A DNA stretch of 64,000 bases from Cumulibacter sp047975195 (GTDB lineage Bacteria > Actinomycetota > Actinomycetes > Mycobacteriales > Antricoccaceae). Positions 1 to 12,000 of this stretch are shown in pieces (the first letter of the stretch is position 1; each line of letters opens with the position of its first letter). The notes beneath the pieces were generated by a model. It did no database searches. It saw nothing but the letters and a program-made list of their open reading frames with translations, and was not told where the DNA came from. Made by a program: the position numbers and the translations under genes. The DNA lies in NCBI GenBank assembly GCA_047975195.1, contig JBKEDB010000013.1:1-64000 (forward strand). Direction: 5' to 3'.

Positions 1-3000
1 CTGATGGAGAGTCTCGCGCCCGGATTCGGCCGCCTGCGCGGCCGCCGCAGCATCGCGGTCCCGACGTTCGTCGGCTCGCGTTCTCGCGTCGGCGATCTGC
101 TGCGCGGCGCCGGCGTGGGCGTGGTGGCGGAGCCGGGCGAGTGCCTCGCGGTAACTGTCGTGGGCGACCCGCACATTCTGCGCAACCCGATCATGTTCGG
201 TCAGCGCATCGGCGGCCTGTTGGGGATCGGAGCCGTCCAGGATTGCGCCACGACGCCTGTCCTGTCGCGCCACGGCGGTGCTGATTTCCTGGTGCGCTTG
301 ACGTAGGGCGGCCAAATGGTCATTGGCTGCCTCCACGTGCACCGTCCGCTCGCCGCCCGGCAGCGCTGCATAGAGCCGTTCGAGTGTTGCCACGAGCTGA
401 GTGGTTTCGGTGTGGGCCCGTCGATCATCACCGATCCGATGGTGCGCAGTGAGACGTTCCAATGCCTGCACCAGCGCGCGTGAGCGGGCGGTGGCCTCGG
501 CGGTATGGGCATCGGACTCGGAACGCGCCGTGGCGACTTCGGCAAGTACCCGTTCTGCGGCGGTCGCGGCATTGTCTATCTCGCCCTGGTTGGCGGGTAA
601 GGCTAGCTGCACCGCCGCCGTCCCGAGCGGGTCGCCGATACGACTGATTCGCGCCGCCGTCGCCGCGAATGCCCGCGTGCTGCGTTCCATACCTCGAAGG
701 GAAGTATCGATGTCGGCAAGAATCGAAGCGAGCGAATCGCGGTCAGCGCGGCTCAGCCCGCGAGTGTTGAACTGCAGTTGGGCACTCGAGGTGTCCAGAT
801 GGGCACGGGCTGCGTGCAGTGTCGCTGCGGATTCGGATCGCAGCGTCGATGCCGCGTCGCTCGCTAGGCGCAGTTGTTGTCCCTCGGGTGAGTCGTTCAA
901 CGCCGCGTTCGCCTCGATCAGGGTCCGACCGGTGGCGATCGGCAGGTCGCTTCCTCGCGTGCGCACTGTGGACTCCGGCAGCGCGCGGGCGATATCGAAG
1001 GATGCATGGCGCACGCTGTCGGCGACCGTGGTGAGCGATACGTGTGCGTCTTCGATAAGTCTCGCGGCGCCGTCGTGCTGTTCTTCGGCGGCGCGAATGC
1101 GCTGCTCGGCGAGTTGTGAATCGACTGCTACGAGATCAGGAGCAGTGGACAACAATGCGGTCGCCTCGGTGAAGGCGATGCGAGCGGCGCGCAAGACGTC
1201 TGCGGTCTGGGTGGCTTCGGTGTGTGCACGCACTGCGGGGGCTTCCGAGCGCCAGCTCAAGGCTTCCGGAATCTCGGCTTGCAGGTCCGAAGCGCGCTGC
1301 AGGGTCGCGGTGAGACGGTCCTGCAACGCCTCCAGCGTCGCCGCCGTATCGTTCAGCTGCACGGTGGTCTGGGCGATGGCCAGCTGAACCTGGGCCTGCG
1401 CGATCTCGTGCTCGACGGCCTCGGAGCGCACCTGAGCTTGCGTTCGCGTGTGCTCTAGCACGGTCAGCGCGGCGTGCGCGTCGGAGAGTGCGGAATCGGC
1501 CTGTGCAACGGAACGCGGCGGCTGGTGGCGCAGGTCATCAAGTGTATTGAAAGCACGACGCGCCTCTTCCCGCTCGGCGATCGTCCGCTGATGGGCTGCT
1601 TCGAGTGCCTGCAGGGAGGTGCGGGCGTGATCGGTGGCGTCGATGACGCGGGGATCCGTCGATGTCGCGTGGCGATCGGCGTCCTGGCGCAGACCCTGCA
1701 GATCCGCGAGCTGAGCTTCGATGTCGTTGCCGCGTCCCTCGAGATCCGTGAGAAGCGTCCGGGCAGCCGGCGACAGGTTCTGAATCGCGGCCTGGGTGAG
1801 GTGCCCGTACGCGGATTCAGCACGCGCCGGTCCCTGTGCGGCGGTGACCTCGAGCTGTGCACTCAGGTCGGCTACAGCCTCGCCAGCGCGCGCTAGGCGC
1901 CCTCGGAAGTCGTGCGCACGGGTCGATGGGTCTGCGAGTAGGTCGTCGGCGGCCGACATCAATGTGGCCTCGTGAGCACGCAGCGCCTCGGAGAGTTCAG
2001 CCAACTCGTTTTCACTGTCGGTGATCGCGGCGAGATCCTGCCTCGCACCATCGACCGAGTCAGCGGCGTCGGGATTATCAACCGGCACACCGGGGAGCGA
2101 CTCGCGGACGTAATCGGCGAGTGCGACGGTAGGCCTGGTGCCGGCCGCATCGAGTGCGTGTCGTGCCGCGCTAGCGGCCCGGACGACCTCGGTAAGAAGC
2201 CCAAGGCGCTGGGACTGAGCGGTGAGATCCGTGACCGCGCCCGAGATACGCGTACCCAGGGCGGTCGATCTCGTCGCCATTGCGTCCAGCGTGGAGAGCT
2301 GTGGTGCGGACTCTGCAGCTTCGGCGTTCGCATCGAATCGGAGCTGCTCCAGTTCCCGTACCTGATCGGCGATCTGGGCCGTCAACTGCTCGGCGCTCGC
2401 CGCTGTCGACAGCAAGGCATCGCGATGGGCGGCAGACATGACGACATTCGGATCGGCTGCCAATCGACGAGCGTTCGCGATCTCGTCCACGGCAGAAAGC
2501 GCTGCGGCCTCGAGCGCTGCGGCGTACGCCGTACGCACGGAGCTCGCGGTCGTCTCGGCCCGTGCAGTGCGAAGGGCTTCCTCGGCAGCGGTCTCGGCGT
2601 GCGCGGCGTCTGCTACCGCGCGCGCCAGGACATCGGCCGCGCCTGGCTGAGTGGACGATCCGGTCGTCATGAAGTCGCCGGTCAACGCAGCGCCACGCTC
2701 GGCTGCACGATTCGCGGCGAGACGCGCCTGCAGTGCACTGCGTGCTGCGTCCTGGCTTTGGGGGTCGCCCGTCCTTAACAGCAGGCGGATCTCATTGACC
2801 TTGGCAGTCGCGCGGTCAACGGCGAGTCGAATGGCGTCCTGCGCGGCCGGATCGGGAGCGGGGATACCAGCCGGTGCCGGTGCGACGAAGTGCCCGGCGG
2901 ACTCCAACGCTTCCCGCGCTCCTTCGGTGACCCGTTGGCTCAGCTCAGTGGCGCGCGCCAGGTGCGCCTGCGCATCGGTGAGGAGTGTGGAAGCGGCTCG

Positions 3001-6000
3001 AGCCTCGGTGCCGACGTGAAGTCCGGCGACGGCGTCTCTAGTCGTCTGGGCCAACTGCTCAAGGCTCTGTGCGAGTGGCACTAACCGCGCATGGTCGGTT
3101 TGCAGGGAACGCAGCGATCCGGCGGCCTCGGCGATGTCTGCGGCCGGCAGCGGCGTGCTCTCGTCGGCGAGCGTCTGATCCAGCGCCGCGGAACGGTGGT
3201 CGATCGCCTCACGCAGCCGAACAAGGTCGGCGTTGGCCGAGGTGACCGCCGCCGCGACCGTCTCGGCGGTATGCGACAGGACAGCGAGTGCGGAGTGGTG
3301 CGTGACCCTCGCCGCGGCATCGTCGAGGAGACCCGTTTGGTACCCGAATTCTGCCGACAACTCCGCAGCTCGCCGGGCAGAGGCGAGCACGTGCGCTAGA
3401 TCGACAGAGGTGTCCGCACCGCGCGGTGCGTTCCCGATCCGAGCGGCAGTCTCGGTTGCAGCGCGTTCGAGTGCTGAGGCCTCATCGAGGGCATCCTGGG
3501 CACGTTGGGCCGCTTCGGTCATCGCTGCGGCCGCATCCTCGGCCGCTGCCAGTGCAGCGTCGATCTGGCTAGCTTCGCCGCGGGGAACGACCGCCGCAGC
3601 ATTGAACACCTCGCCGACGGGCCCGAACTGCGCGAACGATTCAGCAGCCGCGCGGGTCGCGTCTTGAGCCACTCGCGAGACGTCGCGCGCGGCCTGTTGT
3701 GCCGGGGGCATCGAGTCAGCGGCGTCCTGATCGTCCGCGTTCAGTGCCTGCGGAGTCTCGGTCAGGACAATCCGATGCCGACCTGTGCCGCCCTGGCGGG
3801 TATCTGGCGGAGATGCGTTGAGGTCCTTGGCGAGCACGCGTGCGGCGTCGGCGAGGTGATCGCGTACGTCGCTCAGGAGCGCCGCAGCGCGATCCGCGGC
3901 CGAACTGGCGGTGCGGATGCGAGTGGCGGCAGCCGGTAGGTCAGCCCGAAGCTGTTCGTGGATCCCAGCCAGCGACGTCGTCGACGTGGAGAGGAGCCCT
4001 TGTGCGCTCTGGATCTTGCGTCGCCCGTCGAGGTACATTTCATGGGCACGTTCGGCCGGTATCCGTGTCGGGTTGCCGGCCGCGTCGTACGCGACGAAAT
4101 CGGCCGGGATATCGGCCAGGGCGGCATCAATGCGGACGTCGAGCGCGGTGAGGTCGCGAGTGTGTGCGTCGACCGAGCGCTGCGCCGCGAGTACGGCATC
4201 CGCAGCGTCGCCAGCACTATTTGCCATCTGTAGCAGGGAAGTGCGCTCGCGCGCTTCCGCCATCACCGAATCGATCTGCGCGCGGCGGGCGACTATCCCT
4301 TCGGAGAGTCGGTCGATGGCGGCGGGCTCGTCCGCCGATTCGAGCCGAGCGGTCAGGTAGGTAAGTTGCGCTACGTCTGTCCGCTGCAGCGCCGAGAGTG
4401 TCTCGAGCGTTGTTACCCGCTCGTCGAGTTCCGCGCCGAGGGAGCGCTGTAGGTCCCGGATCGCCTGGTCAGCGAGAGCGGACGGCGCGGAATCGCCGCG
4501 CCGTGTGCGCGCGTCAGCGATCTCACGTAGCTGGACGGCAGTTAGGGTGCGGTGTTCCGCGTGCGCGTCGAGCGCGGCGATCGCATTGGCGTGCGCGGCG
4601 TGAACCGTGGCGCTCGACGCTAACTGCTCAGCGGTTGCCGTGTGCTCGGCTACGGCGGCGACCGCTGCGTCGAGACGTTCGACGATCGCGCTGAGGCGCT
4701 CGGTGTCGACGTTGGTGTGCTCGGCGCCGATCCGGGCGGCGACGCGCTGCAGCATGGTGTGGGTGTTCTCGACGACGAGAGCCTGCTGCTGCGCCTGCGC
4801 GGCTGCTTCGGTCGCTGCGTCAGCGGCAGTGCGTAGGGCGTTGATGTGTTCGTGAGTGCTCGGGCTGTGCAGGGCGCGGGTGGTGAGACGTTGCTGCGCG
4901 GCGAAGGCTGCCCGCGCGTGCTCGTTGGCTTGGTGTGCCTCCTGTTGCGCGAGGGCGTTCCGCTGTGTGGCGCGGTGGGATTCGAACTCCGCGATGGCGA
5001 CCGCGCTGTGCCGTTCGAGCAGTGCGAGCGCATTGTCGAGGTCATTGCGCTGGGCCCGCAGCTGGGTGGCCGCATCCTCGACGATGACCAACGCGCTGAT
5101 CGGAGGCAATGTGGACTGAGGCGCCCGCGCCGAGTCGGCGGCGCGTGCGGCGTCGGAAGCTAGATTGGCCGCGCCGCGGTTGAGTGCGTCCATCCGCGCG
5201 ATGATCTCGACGAGGGCGGTGGTGTCGATGCCGTCACCGACCCGGGTGCTCAGTGCACGGGCATCCTCGAGCACCGACGTACTGTCGGCGATGATGCTGC
5301 GCGCGGTGTCTCGCGCCTGCTCGCTACGCGCGGCGAGGTCGGCGATCGGAATCGCCTTGTTCGCTACTTCGAGCGCGTCGCGGACTTCTGCGAGGTTCTG
5401 CGAGGCGGCATCGATTTCCGCACTCAGCGCAGTCCGCCCGCGCACGGAGTGGACGGTACGGACGGCATCGTCAATCCGTGCGGGGTGAGGTTGTTCGATC
5501 AGCCGGTTGGTGCGGCGGCTTAGGGTCTTGGCACGTTCGAGACGCCGTTCGGCGGCCGCTGCTGCGTTCCGGGCCGCGTCGAGCGAGGTGAGCGCGTTCT
5601 CGATCTCGACGCGCGCCGCAGGGTGGGAAGCCAGATATGTGGCCAATCGCGGTTGCAGACCGGCCGTTTCGGTGCGCAGTTGTGCAAGGTCGTCAGCGAT
5701 CGTGTCCGCGCGTTCCGACTCCTGGGTGAGTAATGTGGCGATCGAGTTGACGGTGAGCGAACCGACCTTCTCTTCAGGTAGGTCCAGAACGCGCGTGGCG
5801 TCGTCGGTGTGCGCGATTCGTGCCCGCGCAGCGGCCACCTCGCCGCGTAGATACGCGGCTACCCTCTCCGGGGTCTGGTTGAGTCGCCTGGATTCGGACT
5901 CGTTCATCGCGTCGATCGCGGTACGTGGTTGGCCCTCGCCAAGCGCCGCGTCCACGGCGGCACGAAGGTCGCGTAACTCCTCCGGCACGGTCTCGTCGGC

Positions 6001-9000
6001 CTCCGTGGCCTGTGTTGCCGCGATGACATCGAGCCAACGGTGCAGCCGTTGTGCCCGCCGGATTGCCTCGCCGCGAACCATCATGTCGTTGCGCGAGAGA
6101 CCTTGCAGTGTCGTCTGTAGGGTCTCGACTTGCTGTCGAGGGGTGCGATCGAGTTGCGGATTCGCGCGATGTGCGCGCTGTCGCGCATCTTGCGCCTCGC
6201 GCTCGGCCTTCTGTAGGGCGCCTCGAACCTTCTCCACCTTTGCCGGAGCGCGTTCTTCGGCGATCTTGCCTGCGCGTTCGGCCGGTCCGATTCCAATGGC
6301 CGAGGCAACTGCCGCGAGCGCCGAAACCGCAGAGCGTCCGGTGAGCACGTCGGCGATCGCAGTGACAAACGGAGCGGTGGAGAAGCGCCCGAGATAAAAC
6401 AGCCGAGACGCGACTCGTCGTACCGCCGGGTCGGAGGTCGCCGTTGCGGCAGGGGCTACGGTTCCCGCTGTTGACTCGGACGCCGCGGGCTTGCTGGTGA
6501 CGTCTCGTTCGGATTCCGCGGTCTGCTCGGCTATGACCGGATCGAGGTCGGCGATCCGGGCCAAGATCTCGATGTTCCGGTCAGTGACCTGGCCGGCCAC
6601 CAGGTCACGGGCCATTCCCGGCTGCGCGGCCTCCTGCACGGCGACCAGAGACTTCCACTTGTCCGGGCGAGCGAACCGGTCATGGAACTTACGCAGTTCG
6701 TTGGTCATTTCGACCGACCGCTCGCCTTGCCAACCGAGGCCCGTTGCAGACGCGCCGGCGAATAGTGCAGCGCCGATCGCGGAGCTACTCATGCCGCCGG
6801 CGGCCATCATCGTCGCGGCGATTCGGCTGGTGAATACGGAGATACCTGCGGCGAAGTAGCGCCCGGACGCGAAGTCAGACAGTCCAGCGGTGAGCCGCGC
6901 ACCGTTCTCCGGATGAGACTGCAGCACGGCGAGTTTCTGCTGGACTCGCTCTTCGAGTCGCTGCTGCAGCCGGATCGCCTCTTCCCGGTCGGGACCGTTG
7001 GAGATTTCGTCAAGGGACGTAGCGATGTGTTCGCCGTATCGGGTTGCGATGTCGGCGACGGCGTGGTCGACCTCGCCGATGGCCAACCGAATCTCGCGCC
7101 GTAGCCGGCGAAATGGATTCAGCCGAGTGAACAGTGGCGCCGACACGATTTGTGCGGTGACGTCGAGGACCTTGTCGAGAGCCTGCTCAAGGCGAGCGGT
7201 ATCGATCGTCGGAGCAACCACAGAGGTGCCGGGCAGTGCGGCGCGTGCGCGGTCGGCGATCGCGGCGAGTTCGGTATGCAGCTCGATATTGTCCGCGTCG
7301 TCCTGCAACAGCGCGGTGATCTCGGCGATCCGTTCGGCGTCGGCCTCCTGCTGCTCGGCCCGCCGCAGCAGCAACTCGATTTGTGTGCGTTGAGCTTCGT
7401 ACGCGTCTTTGGCAGCCACGTCGGTGGCGACCTGGCGTGCTCGAGCCTTCTGCGCCTGGACCCGGTTTTCTCTTTCCGCTTTCGTGCGGTCGATCCCCGG
7501 ATCGCCGCTCAAACCGACCTTGCGCAGCAGCCCGCCGCCGATCGCACCGGCAACGAGGTACCCGGCCGACGCGACGCTCATCGCGACGGACTGGGTCGTC
7601 GACATCTGGATCACGTCGATCACGTTGTGATCGGTGAGCACATCGGCGATGGGGAAGACGCCAAATGCCATCGCGCGGGCCAAAGCGCCGCCCATTGCCT
7701 TGAACCGTACGGTCGACGCGCTGGCAATCTTGTCCAGCGAATCGACGTCCCGGCCAGGGGAGCTCTCCCGCTGACGCGCGATGTGTTCATCTACTTCGGC
7801 CTGCCCGCGCGCGTGCGCGTCAGCGAGCGCGCGAAGTCTCGCCTGGGCCTGTGTGCTGTTCGTGGACTCATCCGCATGCGCGCCAGCCAGGGACTCGCTC
7901 TCAGCCAGCGCACTGCGCACGTCGTGCAGCTCCTTGCGCAACTGTCCTGCCTGGCGGTCCTGGTCGGCAGTGCGCGGATTGCGGTCATTGGCGGTTCGGG
8001 TGTTGTCGGCGGCGCTGTGAAACTTTCGGATGTCCGCGATGACCGAGAGGGCGGTGGCGACAGCGCCGCCGGCCGCGGTGGCGATGAGTATCGGGACGGT
8101 GTCGATAGAGCCGAGTGACATCGCCGCGCCTACACTCGCTGCGGCAGGGATCGCCTGCGCCGCCAGTGCTTTGACGGTGAACTGGCGAACCGGAGCGGGG
8201 GTGTCCGGGATAGCTCCGTTCTCGTTGGTGTTGAACGAACGCACAGCGTCCTTTAACCGAGAACTGCCATCTAGGTCCGGAATCCCCTGTAGGCGAGCGA
8301 AGTACTGACTGACCGTATCCGGATCGAGATTGCCGTCCGAGTCGCGGTTGACGGTGAGATCGAGGCCGAGCGCGGTCAGTTCGGCGGCAACGGCGGCGCG
8401 GGCCGCAGCGCGATGACGTGGCTTGAGCGCCTCGAGGTCATCGAACCGCAGGAGCAATCCAGCGAGCCGGCCGATATCGCGCGGGCTGAGTGATGGATCG
8501 GTATCGGTGGCCACCTGAGAAATGACCGAAGGGACTTGCTGGTGCGGGTCGTCGGTCAGTAAGTCTTCGGAGTTGTTCACCGCGTCCGGCTCAAGGGTAG
8601 CGCTTGCGCGCGCAATCCCTTGTGCGATCACGATGGGTACGTTGGCGGTGGACAGATGCGTCGAGAGCGTGATGTCCACGACTGCCTCGATCGCCCGCTC
8701 GGCGCCCCTGCCCTGCATGCGGACGGGATCCGAAATATGAGTGCGGGCGATGTCGTCCTCGATTGACGCGACGGAATCGGTTGAGGTGTCGACCGTCGAC
8801 AGGTTAATCGTCAATGAGCGGGTCGGCGAGGACACCGTGAGTCGAACGGTGCTGTCATCGCTGGCCGTGTGAGTGATCGTCATCCCGAGTGCTCGAGTAA
8901 GCCGATCGAGCACGGACGCGCCGCGGCGCGGGGTGTCCTCCACCAGTGCGCGAAGCGCCGCGGGGGTGAGCGTCCCGCCATCATCTGGATCAATCGTTAG

Positions 9001-12000
9001 GCCGTGCTCAGCCAGTTGGCGATCAGGCGGTCGACTCGGGCCGGGTTCGGGATCATTGTTCGGGAGTGTTCCTTCGCGCCCACCCGACCCAGGCGTGCCA
9101 CCGAGTAGTTCTCGGTGATACTCGACGATCGCGACCGCCTCAGCCGCGAGGGCGGGATACCGGGCGCGCGCGGCGGCCTCGATCTCCTGTCGCATCAACG
9201 AGCGGTGCTCGTCGGGTGCGAGCACCGTCATGAACGGCGCGAGGCGTGGATCGCTGGCCACCATTGACGCGAACGCCGCGCGTGCGTCTGGATTGCTGGC
9301 AACGACATCGACGTGGGGCGGATGAGCGGCGAGAAACTCCGCGCGGGCCGCGTTGCGTGCGCTGAGAATATCCCGGCGTAGCTCGGGCGGCGCGGTCGCG
9401 GCAGTGTGGCCGGATTCGTCGAGCATGGTCCGCGCCAACTCATCGGCCCGTTGGTTCGCCTCACCTTCGACGTGGCTGCGCAAGGCGGCGACCTCCCGCG
9501 CGAACTGGCGGCTTAGATCGCGGCGGTGCCGTCCGACGAACTCGCCGTCTTCGAGCATGGCGGCGTAGCCGTCCTTCAGTTCCAGCCCCGTCCGTCCTCG
9601 CATCCCATCGAGGTTCGCGACCGCAGAGCCGAGCCCGAGCGGATGAGTAATGCCGATCGGTAGCCCGGTGTGCTCGACTTCGAACTCCGTCGAACTCGGC
9701 GTACCACCCAACTCGGTCCAGCGGAATTCAAGGCGCCCGTAGCCACGCTCGCTCTCTGGGCGAGGGTCGCTGTCGGCGACCGTTTCCAAAAAGCGCAACC
9801 GCAAGTGCTCGAACAGGCGGTTGGTGATCGCATGGTGTAGATCATCGTGGTGCGCGTCGAACTCGGCATTGTCGGTGAGCGCCGTTGCCGCCTGGGCCGC
9901 CAACACCTGTTGTGCGGCCTCGTGATCGGCTCGCTGCTGGGGAGTCGCGCCGGGTGGTGGCGGGTCGGCCAAGGAACTCAGGTGCTGGGTGATCTGACTG
10001 ATGATGTCGTTCTTGGTGCGTGTGCCGGCTAGTGAAATTCCAAGATCGGCAGCGATCTGTCGCAGCGCCGGGGCGCGGTAGCTGGCGAGTGCATTGGGAT
10101 GGGTGTTATGTCCGCGTCCGGAACGAGGATCGATCGAGCCGGGCGTGAGATGTGGATTTCCGAGGAGTTCGAGGACTCCGGGTGGACCGGCGGTCGTCAG
10201 CGCCTGGTTCAGGTCGGCCCGTCGCGCGGCGACTGTACCGTCCAAGTCGATCTGCAGGTCGGTGGCAATGCCCTCGTGTTCCTGCGCGGTACGCCGATGC
10301 GCGTACGCCTCCTCTTGGGCGTTCTGCGCGGCTGCGCGCAATTCCGCGCTGCGAGTCGGGTCGGTTTCGGCCGCAGCGGCGGAAGTCAGCCGCTCCGACT
10401 GGCGCTGGGCTGTTTCCGCGTTCGCGATGGCTTCATCCTGTAGTGCCCGGATATCAGCGATCTGGGTGGCGAGGCGCTGACGCACGGATCTGTCGAGCAG
10501 CACCTCGTCGAGCTGCGGGAGCTCCTCATTGACGATTGCGTTCGCGATGCGTGCGAGTGCGTAATCCGCGGACCGGACCGGAACGCTCTGATAGGTCCCA
10601 GAGGTGACGACGCCGTGATCGGCATCCAGCGCCGTGAGCAGCGGATGGCCGGTGTTCGGAATATGTGTTTCCCACGGCGCGATCTCGTTCGCGAGCACGT
10701 GCGCCTGCGCCTGTGTCATGCCCTCGCGCATGGCCGCGATCTCGGCGTGTTCATGGGCGATGAGGTCGAGATCGGTATCTAGGTGGCTGGTGTCGCCGAT
10801 TGCGAGGCGGAGCCACGCCTCCGCGACGTTCACGTCCCCAGCAAACGGTAGTTGGATCTCGCGGCCGTTGAAACTATGCGTGATGATGTCCCGGAACAGA
10901 TGCATCTTGATGTCCTGGATCATCCGCATCGTGACCGGGACCGGACCGTCCGCCGTGGGGATCTGCTGACCGTCAAGAGTCGCGGCAATGCGCAGCGCAT
11001 CATCTGTCAACGCCGCGATCATCAGTCGCCCCCGCTCGGCGAGCTCGGCCTGCGCGCGATCCGGCGGCGCGGGCGTGGTCTGGTTGGTCCCGCCTGATGC
11101 GATCTGGGTTAGCCGTGGTGAGTTTGATTCGGCGACGGATTCGGCGCGCTCGTCACGCGCCGCAGTGCTGTCGATGTCGCTGGTGGCAGGCGTGGCGGGA
11201 TTCGCTTCCTCGGTAACGGAGGCCGACCGCTCGGCAGGCGATGACGCACTCTGGGTGTCGGTTCTGGAGTCCGAGGTGTGCTGTCGTGGCGAAACCTGAT
11301 CCGCGATCCTAGCCGCAGCGCTCTTGCGCGCATCCCTTTGTTGCGCAGCTTCCTGGCGCGTCGCGGGCGCTGGTCCATCTGCTGCAGCCTGGCTCGTCAG
11401 GTGCTGCAACACGGTTACTTCGGCTACCTGGTGGGTAAGTAGATCGACATCGGCTTGGGTCGGGTCTCCACCGATGAGCCGTGCGTACGCCTCTTGCGCC
11501 GCGGTAACCGCGTGCTGCCCATCGCGCCTCACCGAAGAATCGGCCGAGAAAGTGTGCGACATCGCCGCGCTGATCTGAGTCGGCGTCAGATTGATCCCGT
11601 GAGTATCAAAGTCGGCCGTCTGTAAGCTGTCGGCAGCCAGCCGGACGGCAGGCGGCACCACCGGCACGTTGAACGCGATCATCGGGCTAATCATCGATCC
11701 GAGGCGCGATCGCAGCGATTGTTGGGTGTCGGCGCGAGCCGTGCTGTCCGAGGTCGTCGTAACGCCGGGGGTCGAACTGTGAGCGGCTGGGCTGGCGACC
11801 GCATCTGTCTGCGTGTTCGGCCGGTCAGCGGCGGTGTTGTCCTCGGCGGTGGACGTGCCGGACTGCTCATTCGGCGTGGCCGCTATTGACGAATATGAGC
11901 CGCCCTCGTTCGCTGCTGATTCGTCGACCTGCGTGTCGACCTCTGACGATTGGTTGGCTACCGCCGGGTCGCTGGGCGTGGCGTCGGGATCTGTCGCCCT

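Noticed and set aside
1064..1068. Zinc-protease reading of the H-E-H-A-E motif (residues 1064-1068 of the giant protein, near DNA position 10755)
   Set aside because: A zincin needs H-E-x-x-H; the fifth residue is Glu and no third ligand could be identified. Coordinates given are residue numbers.
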